A stretch of 64,000 bases of DNA, taken from positions 24,517 to 88,516 of the forward strand of contig JABBNZ010000010.1 of the NCBI GenBank assembly GCA_019352035.1, read 5' to 3'. The position numbers and the translations under genes are program-made. The DNA comes from Pseudomonadota bacterium. Lineage in GTDB: Bacteria; Pseudomonadota; Gammaproteobacteria; Steroidobacterales; Steroidobacteraceae. Positions 1 through 9,580 of this stretch are shown here, piece after piece (positions within the stretch are counted from its first letter, which is position 1; the number at the start of each line of letters is the position of its first letter). The notes beneath the pieces were generated by a model. The model was not told the origin of the DNA. It saw only the letters and a list, made by a program, of their open reading frames with translations, and ran no database searches.

Positions 1-393
1 GTGCTTGATCTCTCGATACTTGTCAGCGGGCCGCTCCATGGTGGCGAGCCGCGAGGCGATGTAGCCGATCTTCTCGCCCTCATCGCCGATGCGCTCGAGG
101 TCGGTGATGGTCTTGATGATGGCCACGATGACCCGCAGGTCGCCCGCCGCGGGCGCGCGCGTCGCCAGGATCCGGCTGCACTCCTCGTCGATCGAGACCT
201 CCATGTTGTTCACCTGGGTGTCGCCGAGCGCCACCGACTCGCCGAGCGAGCTGTCGCCCTCGGTGAGCGCGGTGATCGCCTTGTGCAGCTGCTGCTCCAC
301 GAAGCCGCCCATGGCGAGCACTTTGCTGCGCACGCGCTCCAGGTCCTCGTTGAAGCGTCGGGAGATGTGGTGGCTGAGATCGGCGGTTTCCAT
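1..393 (-). CDS. phoU: Phosphate signalling protein PhoU, C-terminus beyond the left edge
   Basis: PhoU is a cytoplasmic helical-bundle protein that links the Pst phosphate transporter to PhoR and keeps the Pho regulon off when phosphate is plentiful. The visible 131 residues start METADLSHHISRRFNEDL and contain the typical first three-helix repeat, with MGGFVEQQLHKAI and the metal-site-like helix LERIGDEGEKIGYIA. The ATG is at 391-393; the rest of the protein (about 100 residues expected) lies outside the window. It follows phoR on the same strand after a 156-base gap, so it is probably co-transcribed with phoB-phoR. No pst transporter genes are seen in this window, unlike the common pst-phoU arrangement. 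Confidence 0.93.
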   Translation of the reverse strand, partial: METADLSHHISRRFNEDLERVRSKVLAMGGFVEQQLHKAITALTEGDSSLGESVALGDTQVNNMEVSIDEECSRILATRAPAAGDLRVIVAIIKTITDLERIGDEGEKIGYIASRLATMERPADKYREIKH

Positions 394-549
394 CAGAATC
401 GTTCTCCGGCTCTGCTGCCGATGATAGCTGAAACGCCGGCGGCCGGCCGCAATGCGCCGGTCAGGGCCGGCAAGCGAACCCGCGGCTCGCGCGGGATGAT
501 CCGAGCCGCCATCCTCGACCGGGAAGATGGCGCGGCCGTGACGGGACGG

Positions 550-1874
550 CTACACGGCGGTTGCCGCGCGCACGGCATGCACGCGCCGCGGGGGGAAGTG
601 GCACGTGAAAGTGCTGCCCTTGCCGATCGCGCTACGCACCTCGAACTCCGCGCCGTGCCGTTGCAGGACGTGCTTGACGATGGCGAGGCCGAGACCCGAG
701 CCGCCGGTGGCGCGCGAGCGGCCCGGATCGACGCGATAGAAGCGCTCGGTGAGCCGCGGAATGTGCTCGGAGGGAATGCCGATGCCGGTGTCGGTCACGG
801 AGAAATGCCCGCCGTCCTCATCCACCCACCAGCGCATCTCGATGGAGCCTTCGGCGGGGGTGTACTTGGCGGCGTTGTCGACCAGGTTGGAGAAGGCGGA
901 GTGGATCTCGGGCTCCTCGCCGATCAGCGCGGCATCGGAATCGATCCGCACGCGCACCTCCCTAGGGTGCACCGCACGGGCGAGCACGTCCTTGCGCAGT
1001 ATTGCGAGCAGTGCCGCCACGTCCACCGGCTCGCCGCCGTCGGGCTCGCCCGGCTGCTCCAGACGGGAGAGCTCGAGCAGGTCGTGAATGATCGCCGTCA
1101 TGCGCTCGGCCTGGCGGCGCATTTCCGCGACAGGTCCGGCGAGGTCCCGGTCGAGGGCAGGGTCCTGGCTTAGCGTCTCGAGATACCCGCAGATCACGGT
1201 GAGCGGGGAGCGCAGCTCGTGCGAGGCGTTGGCGACGAAGTCCCGGCGCACCGCCTCCAGGCGCATCTGGCGCGACACGTCCGCCGCGAGCAGCAGCTGC
1301 TGGCCGTCGCCGTACGGCACGATCTGCACCGAAAGGTAGTAGTCGTCGCGGCTGGCTCGCCGGATCACCACGGGGTTGGTGTAATCCTGGAGCCTCAGGT
1401 AGCGGGTGAATTCCGGCTCGCGCAGCAGATTCTCGATCCTCAGGCCCAGGTCCACCGCGCGGCGCAGCTCGAGGAGCCTGCCGGCCGTGCGGTTGAACCA
1501 GACGATCTCGCGCTGCGGATTCAGAATCACCACGCCGGTGGGCAGTGCGGCGGTCGAGCTCTGCAGCTGGCGCATCAGCTGCACGAAGCGCTGCTTGTGG
1601 AAGCGCTTGCGCCGGTGCAGACGCACGATCTGGGAGATGATCTCCCCCCAGACGCCGCCGATGTCCGGAGGGTCGGCGAAGCTGCGATGCCGCACCCACC
1701 ATTCCACCCGGAAGAGCACGACGAGCTGCCAGGTCAGGTGGGCGGCGAGCGCGCACGCGAGTCCGCCCCAGACGCTGCCGAACAACGCCCCGACGATCAG
1801 CCCGACCGCGATCGTGCCAAGCAGCCGCACGGCCGCGAACCACCAAGCATGAGTTGCCGAGTGCAGCTGGGTTC

Positions 1875-1878
<4 letters not shown>
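550..1878 (-). CDS. phoR: Phosphate regulon sensor histidine kinase PhoR
   Basis: Membrane histidine kinase that phosphorylates PhoB under phosphate limitation. The N-terminus has two hydrophobic segments (about residues 14-50) forming the short PhoR membrane hairpin, then a PAS domain (GVVILNPQREIVWFN), the H-box FVANASHELRSPLTVI, an N-box region NLVDNAAKYTP and G-boxes (DTGIGIP, GSGLGLAIV). I use the GTG at 1876-1878, which overlaps the phoB stop as GTGA, so translation is probably coupled. This gives 442 residues, close to the usual PhoR size of about 430. An upstream start at 1977 would lie inside phoB and adds a non-homologous extension. Confidence 0.93.
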
Positions 1879-2570
<692 letters not shown>

Positions 2571-2587
2571 GGTCGCATACTCTAGTT

Positions 2588-2719
2588 TGAAGCGCTGGAT
2601 CGGGGCTCCTGCCCCACCCAGCGCGCCTCGAGCAAAAAACGTGGTTTTTGCTCGAGGCTCCGCCACCTGCGGCGGCGGGACACGTCCTGGTGCCTGGAAT
2701 CCGGGGTCGTGCCGCTTCA
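2588..2719 (+). repeat. Structured repeat, copy 1 (inside predicted phoB leader)
   Basis: A 132-bp element with ends TGAAGCG and CGCTTCA (inverted). It matches 58199-58329 nearly base for base over its first ~95 bp. Internal stems are 2592-2598 with 2618-2624, 2602-2606 with 2611-2615 (TCCT loop), a 14-bp stem 2625-2638 with 2645-2658 containing five A/T pairs, and a small CCGCC/GGCGG hairpin. Two stem positions differ from copy 2 by compensatory changes (2602/2615 and 2631/2652). The element is antisense to phoB and would be read as its 5' untranslated leader. No transposase is nearby and no clear target duplication is seen. Confidence 0.88.
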
Positions 2720-2734
2720 CGATTGGATCCCGGT

Positions 2735-2768
2735 ATTACAGCGGGAGAATGTTGCAGAGTCATGACGG
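2735..2768 (-). promoter_or_regulatory. Candidate phoB promoter: Pho box plus -10
   Basis: On the minus strand, 2768-2751 reads CCGTCATGACTCTGCAAC, two degenerate CTGTCAT-like heptamers separated by 4 bases; I count 13 of 18 matches to the enterobacterial Pho box consensus. Ten bases downstream is TGTAAT (2740-2735), 5 of 6 matches to a sigma70 -10. The spacing is what PhoB-dependent promoters show. It would start transcription near 2727, just before the structured repeat. This is a sequence-match prediction only. Confidence 0.5.
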
Positions 2769-2781
2769 CCCACCCGATATG

Positions 2782-3465
2782 TTACGTCGGCGGACGCGCG
2801 ACATCGTCTCTCAGATAGACCGGGATGGCGGCTTCGGGATCGAGCAGCCGGCCGGCCGCCAGCTCCGGGAGCGCGAGCCGGGCCACCTCGGCGGCCCGGG
2901 GAAGAAGCCTGTCCCACTCCCCCCGCACCACCACGCCGGCCAGCGCCTTCAGCACAGGGTAGGCGGCCAAGCCGCGCCCGACTCCGGCCGCATCCGACCA
3001 GCCGGGCGGCAGCTGGACACTCCCGGCCGGCCCCACCCGCTCGGCGGTGCGCTCCACGGCGAGCCCGGCGCTGCCCCGCTCGAAGCAGCCCCAGTAGACC
3101 TCCTGCATGCGCGCATCATTACATACGAGCGCCCGCGTAACGTGGCCGTCGTCATCGAAGACGCGCTGCGCCAGGGCGCGCAGATCGGAGACCGGCACCA
3201 CCCCGAGCCCGGCCCCGAAGGCAAGCCCCTGGGTGACACTGGCGGCGAGCCGCACTCCGGTGAAGGAGCCCGGGCCCCGGCCGAAGGCAATGGCATCGAG
3301 CGCCCGCAGGCTCATCCCGGCCTCCCCCAGAAGCTCATCCACCATGGGCAGGATGCGCTCGGCATGCCCCCGCACCAGCTCCGCCTCCCGCGTGAGCAGC
3401 CGGTCGTCCACGAGGAGCGCCGCCGAGCAGCACTCCGTGGCGGTGTCGAGGGCCAGCAGTCTCAC
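2782..3465 (-). CDS. tsaB: tRNA t6A biosynthesis protein TsaB
   Basis: Scaffold partner of TsaD in making N6-threonylcarbamoyladenosine at A37 of ANN-decoding tRNAs. It has the ASKHA fold opening MRLLALDTATECCSAAL and the strongly conserved GRGPGSFTGVRLAAS motif; 227 residues is a normal length. The start is GTG (3463-3465), overlapping the yoaA stop as GTGA, so the two genes are translationally coupled. The yoaA-tsaB order is conserved in gammaproteobacteria including E. coli. Confidence 0.93.
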   Translation of the reverse strand: MRLLALDTATECCSAALLVDDRLLTREAELVRGHAERILPMVDELLGEAGMSLRALDAIAFGRGPGSFTGVRLAASVTQGLAFGAGLGVVPVSDLRALAQRVFDDDGHVTRALVCNDARMQEVYWGCFERGSAGLAVERTAERVGPAGSVQLPPGWSDAAGVGRGLAAYPVLKALAGVVVRGEWDRLLPRAAEVARLALPELAAGRLLDPEAAIPVYLRDDVARPPT

Positions 3466-5444
3466 GGGGCGAGCCCCATGCGGCGCGCCGGAGCTGGTGG
3501 CGCATGGCGCAGCAGAAAATCGAGGGCCGCCTGCCGCTCGCGGGTCACACTCATCGGCGGCAGCGCCGCGAGGAATGTCTTGCCATAGCTGCGCGCCGTC
3601 AGGCGCGGATCGCAGATCGCGACCGCCCCGAAATCCTCCTCGCTGCGGATGAGGCGCCCCACTCCCTGCTTCAGTGCCAGGGCCGCTTCGGGCAGCTGGT
3701 ATTCGCGAAAGGCGCTTCTGCCCGTCGCTTCCAGATGCTCGACCCGGGCGCGCACCAGCGGATCATCCGGCGAAGCGAAGGGCAGCTTCTCGATCACGAC
3801 CAGCCGCAGCGCCCTGCCTTTGACGTCCACGCCCTCCCAAAAGCTGGTCGTGCCGAGCAGCACGGCGCTGCCGTCCTCGCGAAATTCCCTGAGCAGGCGC
3901 TCGCGCGGGCCCTCCCCCTGGACCAGCAGGCGATAGCCCGCGGTGCGGCTGGGCTGCTGCCGCCAGAGCGCGGCCGCGCCGGCGAGCGCGCGGTGACTGG
4001 TGAAGAGGACGAAGGCGCCGCCGCGGGATGCCTCGATGAGCTCGAGCGCGACGTCCATCACCGCTGGCAGGAATTGCGGCGATGCGGGCAACGGCATGCC
4101 CGGGGGCAGATAGAGCAGGCTCTGGCGCGGATAGTCGAACGGGCTGTCGATCTTGAGGGTGGCGCAGCCCTCGAGCCCCAGCCGGCCGGTGAAGGGAGTG
4201 AAGTCCTCCCCCAGCGACACGGTCGCCGAGGTGAACACCCACGCGCAGGGATGGGCCTCGATGAGCGCCTGAAACCGCGCCGCGATGTCGAACGGCAGGA
4301 GGCTCAAGGCGAAGCGGCCGCCGCGAGGAGCCGCGAGCGCGAGTTCCCCGCCGGACGGGGCGACCTCGATCGAGCGCGCTCCTTCGAGCTCACCGACCGC
4401 GGCGATGCGCCCGAGGCTCGCCGCGAGCCCGCCGGCTCGATCACCCAGCGCGCCGACGGCAGTCGCCTCGCCGGCCGCGCGTAACGCTTCGCCGAGCACC
4501 GCCACGCCACGTGTCAGGTCGCCAACGGCAGCGGCGAGGGGTGAATCCGCCTCCGTCCAGGCGATGCGGCCGACGGCGCCGGCCGCCGCGGCGTAGACCT
4601 GCACGACCGCCGACTGGACGGCGCGCACCGAAGACAGCGAACGCGCATGAGCCTCGGGCGTGAGGCCGCAGGGCTTCGCAAGCTCCGCCTGCACGTCGCT
4701 CAATAAACTGTCGATGCGCCTGCTGCTCACGTGCGCGCCGAAGAACTGCGCCGCGAGATCCGGAATCTGGTGCGCCTCGTCCAGGATGATGGCATCGGCC
4801 GCGCCCAGCAGATCGCCGAAACCGTCCTCCTTCAGCGCCAGATCAGCGAGCAACAGATGATGATTGACGATGACGATGTCGGCATCGAGCGCATGGCGCC
4901 TGGCGAGCGCGACATGACAGCCCGCGAGCTGCGGACAGCGCGTGCCGAGACAGTTGTCGCGCGTGGATGTCACCTGCGCCCAGACGGGATGGGAATCCGC
5001 GATCCCGGAGACCTCCGCCAGATCGCCGCTGCGCGTGGTGCGCGACCAACTCGTGATGCGCTCGAGCATCCCATCGCCTCCCTGTCCCGCAGCCTGCTCC
5101 AGCCGATGGCGGCAGAGATAGTTGCTGCGGCCCTTGAGCAGGGCGACCCTGGCCGGACGTCCGAGGGCTGCGCCGACGAGCGGGAGATCCTTGGCGTAGA
5201 GCTGGTCCTGCAGCGTCCGGGTGCCCGTCGAGACGAGCACCCGCGCGCCCGAGAGCAACGCGGGTACGAGATATGCGAAGGTCTTGCCGGTGCCGGTGCC
5301 CGCCTCGACCGTCAGGATCTCGCGCCGCGCCAGCGCCGCGGCGACCCGCACGGCCATGTGGACCTGTTGACGGCGGAGGTTGAAGCCCGGCAGCGCGCGC
5401 TGCAGAGGCCCTCCCTCGCCGAAGATGTCCTCGAGCTCCAACAT
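3462..5444 (-). CDS. yoaA: DinG-family Fe-S ATP-dependent DNA helicase (YoaA)
   Basis: XPD-like superfamily 2 helicase involved in DNA repair and replication-fork tolerance. From the ATG at 5444 (660 residues) it has Walker A EAGTGTGKT (47-55), four cysteines able to hold a 4Fe-4S cluster (111, 165, 170, 176), the DEAH box (222-225), and C-terminal motifs GTTSFWEGVD and QGVGRLIRSEED. The start is chosen because homologues begin close to LEDIFGEGG; the frame is open to 5501. In E. coli, YoaA works with the HolC subunit of DNA polymerase III. A CATAAT at 5518-5523 on this strand could be its -10 box. Confidence 0.92.
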   Translation of the reverse strand: MLELEDIFGEGGPLQRALPGFNLRRQQVHMAVRVAAALARREILTVEAGTGTGKTFAYLVPALLSGARVLVSTGTRTLQDQLYAKDLPLVGAALGRPARVALLKGRSNYLCRHRLEQAAGQGGDGMLERITSWSRTTRSGDLAEVSGIADSHPVWAQVTSTRDNCLGTRCPQLAGCHVALARRHALDADIVIVNHHLLLADLALKEDGFGDLLGAADAIILDEAHQIPDLAAQFFGAHVSSRRIDSLLSDVQAELAKPCGLTPEAHARSLSSVRAVQSAVVQVYAAAAGAVGRIAWTEADSPLAAAVGDLTRGVAVLGEALRAAGEATAVGALGDRAGGLAASLGRIAAVGELEGARSIEVAPSGGELALAAPRGGRFALSLLPFDIAARFQALIEAHPCAWVFTSATVSLGEDFTPFTGRLGLEGCATLKIDSPFDYPRQSLLYLPPGMPLPASPQFLPAVMDVALELIEASRGGAFVLFTSHRALAGAAALWRQQPSRTAGYRLLVQGEGPRERLLREFREDGSAVLLGTTSFWEGVDVKGRALRLVVIEKLPFASPDDPLVRARVEHLEATGRSAFREYQLPEAALALKQGVGRLIRSEEDFGAVAICDPRLTARSYGKTFLAALPPMSVTRERQAALDFLLRHAPPAPARRMGLAP

Positions 5445-5680
5445 ACTGCGAATGATAGCGGTCCCAGAACTTCGCGGGCCCGCCGGCTGAATTTCCAGCA
5501 AGGTTCCGACGTGTTCGATTATGGAACAAAACAGAAGGTTTTATCGTACTTTATGAGGACGCGCCGGGTGCGCGGCTATACTGGGATGCACGCCGGGACC
5601 CGGCCGGAGGCCGACCGTCCCCCACTAGCGGTGAACGGCCTCGGTAAAGGCCGGGCCGCACAAGACGAGAGGAACCGAGG

Positions 5681-7453
5681 ATGGCCACTGCCGCACCCCT
5701 GCTGATTCCGCTGTCCCAACTCTCCCGCGCCGTCACCGACTGGGTGGAGTCGGCTCGAGCCCTCACCCAGCCCGCAGGGGTGCGCTGGTGCGAGGGGACC
5801 GAGGAGGAATTCCGCGAGCTCACCTCCAGGCTGGTCCGCGACGGCGAGCTCGTCAAGCTCAATGCGGAGCATTTCCCGGACTGCCATCTCTACCGCTCGA
5901 ACCCGAGCGACGTCGCGCGCGTCGAGCACCTGACCTACATCTGCACCGCTTCCAGGCAGGATGCCGGACCCAACAACAACTGGATGGACCCCAAGGAGGC
6001 GCGCGCGAAGATGCGCGGACTCTTCTCCGGCTGCATGCGCGGCCGGACGATGTACGTCATCCCGTATTGCATGGGTCCCATCGATTCGCCGCTCTCGCGC
6101 TGCGGCGTCGAGATCACTGACAGCGCCTACGTCGCTCTCAACATGATGGTCATGACGCGCGCGGGACGTGCGGCGCTGGAGCGCATCGCTGGCAACGGCG
6201 GCTTCGTGCGCGGCCTGCATTCGATCGGGGAGCTCGACCCGAACCGGCGCTTCATCATGCATTTCCCGGAGGAGCTCACGATCGAGAGCTTCGGCTCCGG
6301 CTACGGCGGCAATGCGCTCCTCGGCAAGAAGTGCCACGCGCTGCGCATCGCGAGCTGGCAGGCGCGATCGGAGGGCTGGCTGGCCGAGCACATGCTCATC
6401 GTGGGCCTGCAGAGCCCGAAGGGCGAGACGCATTACGTGGCCTGCGCCTTCCCCTCCGCCTGCGGCAAGACCAATCTCGCCATGCTGATCCCGCCGGCCT
6501 CGCTCCCGGGCTGGAAGGTGTTCACCGTGGGCGACGATATCGCCTGGCTGCATCCGGGCCCCGACGGACGGCTGTGGGCCATCAACCCCGAGGCGGGCTA
6601 CTTCGGCGTCGTGCCCGGGACCAACCCGGAGACCAACCGCAACGCGTACGAAATGATCCGCCGGGATACCCTCTTCACCAACGTCGCGGTGACGGCGGAC
6701 AACCAGCCCTGGTGGGAAGGCCTGTCGCATGGCACGCCGGTCACCGACTGGCAGGGCCGCCCGTACGAACCGGCGAAGGGACCCGCCGCGCATCCCAACT
6801 CCCGCTTCACGGTCGCCGCCAGGCGCAATCCCAGCTACTCGCCGCACGCGGAGGACCCGCGCGGCGTGCCGATCTCGGCGCTCGTCTTCGGCGGCAGGCG
6901 CCGCGAGGTGGCGCCGCTCGTCTACGAGGCGCGCAACTGGCAGCACGGTGTGCTGGTCGGGGCTTCCGTCGCTTCCGAGACCACTGCCGCGGCCGTGGGC
7001 CAGGTGGGCGTGGTGCGCCGCGACCCGATGGCCATGCAGCCTTTCTGCGGCTACAACTTCGCCGACTACTGGCGGCACTGGCTCGAGGTCGGCTCGAAGC
7101 TCGCGCGGGCGCCGAAGATCTTCCACGTCAACTGGTTCCGGCGCGACGCGCACGGCAAATTCCTGTGGCCGGGCTTCGGCGACAATCTGCGCGTGCTCGC
7201 GTGGATGCTCGATCGCTGCAGCGGCCGGGCGGACGCGGCGGCATCGGGCATCGGACTGCTGCCCCGGGTGCAGGATCTGGATACGCGCGGCCTGAGCCTC
7301 GACGAAGGGGCGCTGCGCGCGCTGCTGTCGGTGGACCCGGCCCTCTGGCGCAAGGAAGTGGCCGACATCCGCACGTACCTGCAGTCTTACGGCTCGCGGC
7401 TGCCGCAGGCGCTGCTCGCCGAGCTCGAGAATACCGAGCGACAGCTGGGATAG
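5681..7453 (+). CDS. pckG: Phosphoenolpyruvate carboxykinase (GTP)
   Basis: Converts oxaloacetate and GTP to phosphoenolpyruvate, GDP and CO2, the entry step of gluconeogenesis. The 590-residue length is typical. Visible motifs are the GTP-type P-loop FPSACGKTN (257-265) with the reactive Cys261, the kinase-2 region FTVGDDIAWL, the PEP-binding GYGGNALLGKKC, and the guanine-binding PFCGYNFADYWRHW segment. The start follows a GAGAGGAACCGAGG stretch with usable Shine-Dalgarno bases. It stands alone, divergent from yoaA and convergent with the cyclase gene. The GTP-dependent type rather than the ATP-dependent PckA of enterobacteria is notable but common in Xanthomonadales-like lineages. Confidence 0.96.
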   Translation: MATAAPLLIPLSQLSRAVTDWVESARALTQPAGVRWCEGTEEEFRELTSRLVRDGELVKLNAEHFPDCHLYRSNPSDVARVEHLTYICTASRQDAGPNNNWMDPKEARAKMRGLFSGCMRGRTMYVIPYCMGPIDSPLSRCGVEITDSAYVALNMMVMTRAGRAALERIAGNGGFVRGLHSIGELDPNRRFIMHFPEELTIESFGSGYGGNALLGKKCHALRIASWQARSEGWLAEHMLIVGLQSPKGETHYVACAFPSACGKTNLAMLIPPASLPGWKVFTVGDDIAWLHPGPDGRLWAINPEAGYFGVVPGTNPETNRNAYEMIRRDTLFTNVAVTADNQPWWEGLSHGTPVTDWQGRPYEPAKGPAAHPNSRFTVAARRNPSYSPHAEDPRGVPISALVFGGRRREVAPLVYEARNWQHGVLVGASVASETTAAAVGQVGVVRRDPMAMQPFCGYNFADYWRHWLEVGSKLARAPKIFHVNWFRRDAHGKFLWPGFGDNLRVLAWMLDRCSGRADAAASGIGLLPRVQDLDTRGLSLDEGALRALLSVDPALWRKEVADIRTYLQSYGSRLPQALLAELENTERQLG

Positions 7454-7466
7454 TGGGGCGGCGCAG

Positions 7467-7483
7467 CCGGGCACCCCGCCCGG
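7467..7483. terminator. Hairpin between convergent genes
   Basis: CCGGGC and GCCCGG pair around a 5-base loop, 14 bases after the pckG stop and 26 before the end of the convergent cyclase gene. There is no T-tract, so this may only assist termination. Confidence 0.35.
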
Positions 7484-7508
7484 CCGGCGCGCGGCGAGCC
7501 AGCCTGGC

Positions 7509-8411
7509 TTACAGGATCTCGCAGGCGAAGCGGATGGTCTGCGCCGATTCGGCCTCGGGCAGCCGTCCGAGACCGATCAATCCCTCGCCCTTGAGCTGCA
7601 GGCTGTCCCGCCTGACGAAGGATTCCTCGCCGCCGAGTGTCTGCACGAAGGTACCGTTGGTGCTCTGGTCGATCAGCACCAGCTTGTTGCGGCTGAGCTC
7701 GATCCGGGCATGCAGGCGGGAGATGAGATTCCCCTTCACGACGAGGTCGTTGTCCTCGGCGCGCCCGATGGTGACGCTCGGGTGGTGGTCATCGACCACG
7801 ACCTCGTGATCCAGCCAGCGCAGACGCAACCGCGCGCCGCCCGCCTGCCTGCCCTTGAGCGCGATCGCCGGTACCATGCTGGTCACGTCTTCCGTCTGCC
7901 ATAGCACCTCGTAGAGCGGCACCTCGTTGCCCTGGCCCTTGATGGGCGCCGTGTCGATCAGCCTGCAGGCGGCGCGCCAGTCCGGGGAGAGATGCTCGAC
8001 GGTCGCCGCAGTCGTGATGATCTGGCCGGCCTTGGCCTGGCTCGTCATGCGGTTGGCCGTGTGCACCGTCGAGCCGAAAACGTCGCGGCTCTCCAGCACC
8101 ACCGGGCCGAAATGGCAACCGATGCGGATCGAGACCGGCTGGCCGTCGACCTTGAGCTGGGCATGCGCCGAGATCTGCTGCTGCATCTGCGCGGCGGCGT
8201 TCAGCGCCTCGTCGGCGCTCGGGAAGCTCGCCATGACCTCATCGCCCATGGTCTTGATCACCGTGCCGTGGCGCTGCTCCGTGGCACTTCGCATCACATC
8301 GATGCAGGTCGAGACCATGTCGCGCGCGCGCAGGTCGCCCATGAGCTCGTAGAGCCGGGTCGATCCGACGACGTCGGCAAACAGTATGGCGAGTTCGATA
8401 TCCTTGCCCAT
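7509..8411 (-). CDS. Class III nucleotide cyclase domain fused to C-terminal FHA domain
   Basis: The N-terminal half (about residues 5-170) is an adenylate/guanylate cyclase catalytic domain: metal-site FADVVGST with D13, KTMGDE with K53 and D57, and D110 at the adenine-selecting position. R121 matches the transition-state arginine, but the partner position that is Asn in active cyclases (TVN) is His117 (STVHTANR). The C-terminal half (about 195-290) is an FHA phosphothreonine-binding domain with GR, SRLHAR and NGT motifs. The product is 300 residues and soluble. It probably makes cAMP or is a degenerate, signal-binding cyclase controlled by a phosphoprotein partner; activity is uncertain because of His117. 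No kinase partner is adjacent. Confidence 0.85.
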   Translation of the reverse strand: MGKDIELAILFADVVGSTRLYELMGDLRARDMVSTCIDVMRSATEQRHGTVIKTMGDEVMASFPSADEALNAAAQMQQQISAHAQLKVDGQPVSIRIGCHFGPVVLESRDVFGSTVHTANRMTSQAKAGQIITTAATVEHLSPDWRAACRLIDTAPIKGQGNEVPLYEVLWQTEDVTSMVPAIALKGRQAGGARLRLRWLDHEVVVDDHHPSVTIGRAEDNDLVVKGNLISRLHARIELSRNKLVLIDQSTNGTFVQTLGGEESFVRRDSLQLKGEGLIGLGRLPEAESAQTIRFACEIL

Positions 8412-8512
8412 GTCAGAGTGCGCAGACAGCCGCCCACCCTTGCAAGCCCCGAACGGCCAGGCGACGACGTAGTGGGGGGCATAATACCAGAGAGGCCCCC
8501 GGCCGCTACCGA

Positions 8513-9580
8513 TTAGCCGGAGCTACCGCCCGGGGCACGCCCGCCGCCCACGACCCCTTCCCGTGCAGCCCGGGCGGCCGCGGCGGCATCCCGCAGCAGG
8601 TCCGGCCCCGCTCCCGCCGCCCTCGCCCCTTCGCTCAGCAGGCGGCGAAAGTCTCGGGCGCCAGGCTCACCGGCATACAGCCCCAGCATATGCCGGGTAA
8701 TCGCCGACAGGCGATCGCCCTGCGCGAGCTGCCGCTGCGCGTAGCCCGCCATCCGCTCGAGCAGCGCCTCGCGGCACGGCGGCCCGGGCCGCTCCGGCCG
8801 GCCGAGCAGGTGCTGCAGCTCGCTCAGCACGGAGGGGCGATGGTAGGCCTCGCGACCGAGCATCACCCCATCAGACCAGCTCAGCGCTTCGACGACACCC
8901 GCCGCCGTGCGCAATCCGCCGTTGACGATGACCGGCAGGCCGTCGAACTCCCCCTTCAACCGCCGCACGACATCATGACGAAGCGGCGGAATCTCCCGGT
9001 TGTCCTTCGGCGACAGCCCACCCAACACCGCCTTGCGCGCATGGACGATCGCAACCTCACAGCCCGCATCCCGCACCAGGGTCACGAACCCGTGCAGCGC
9101 CTCGAAGTCCGACTCCTCGAAGCTCGCAAGCGCGTCCCGCGCCTGCTCGCGCGTGCCGCTCACCACGCCGATGCGCATCTTCACCGTGACCGGGATGGAA
9201 ACCGCCGCGCGCATCGCCGCGACGCACTCCGCCACCCGCACCGGCTCCCGCATCAGACAGGCCCCGAAAGCACCGCTCGCGACCCGGTCGCTCGGACAGC
9301 CGCAGTTCAGGTTGATCTCATCGTAACCCGCGTCCTCCCCGGCGCGTGCCGCGAGCGCCAGCTCGCGCGGCTCGCTGCCGCCGAGCTGCAAGGCCACCGG
9401 ATGCTCCTCCGGATCGAAGGCGAGGAGCCGGCGCGCATCGCCACGCACGATCGCCGCGGAGGTGATCATCTCGGTATAGAGAAGCACGTCCGGCGAGAAG
9501 CCGCGCAGGAAGTACCGGCAATGGCGGTCGGTCCAGTCCATCATCGGGGCCACGGCGATGCGGCGATCTAACTTGTGCAT
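8513..9580 (-). CDS. dusA: tRNA-dihydrouridine synthase A, copy 1
   Basis: FMN enzyme reducing uridines 20 and 20a in the tRNA D-loop using NADPH. It opens MHKLDRRIAVAPMMDWTDRHCRYFLR, with the catalytic-cysteine motif NLNCGCPSDR, the FMN-binding VKMRIGV and the VIVHARKAVLGGLSPKDNREIPPL segment typical of the DusA subfamily. From the ATG at 9578-9580 it is 355 residues; the open frame runs further to 9718 but that part has no family similarity. A second DusA is encoded at 33365-34474; this copy keeps the canonical MMDWTDRH motif and is the likelier housekeeping enzyme. Confidence 0.93.
   Translation of the reverse strand: MHKLDRRIAVAPMMDWTDRHCRYFLRGFSPDVLLYTEMITSAAIVRGDARRLLAFDPEEHPVALQLGGSEPRELALAARAGEDAGYDEINLNCGCPSDRVASGAFGACLMREPVRVAECVAAMRAAVSIPVTVKMRIGVVSGTREQARDALASFEESDFEALHGFVTLVRDAGCEVAIVHARKAVLGGLSPKDNREIPPLRHDVVRRLKGEFDGLPVIVNGGLRTAAGVVEALSWSDGVMLGREAYHRPSVLSELQHLLGRPERPGPPCREALLERMAGYAQRQLAQGDRLSAITRHMLGLYAGEPGARDFRRLLSEGARAAGAGPDLLRDAAAAARAAREGVVGGGRAPGGSSG

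Noticed and set aside
1..1173. Long plus-strand open frame across phoU and phoR
   Set aside because: It is the antisense shadow of phoU and phoR; the minus-strand genes have complete family motifs.
2588..2719. Repeat translated as part of a longer PhoB or other proteins
   Set aside because: Reading frames through both repeat copies give similar peptides only because the DNA is repeated; PhoB homology begins at 2570.
3504..5705. Long plus-strand frames opposite yoaA
   Set aside because: High-GC antisense shadows with no family motif; yoaA is clear on the minus strand.
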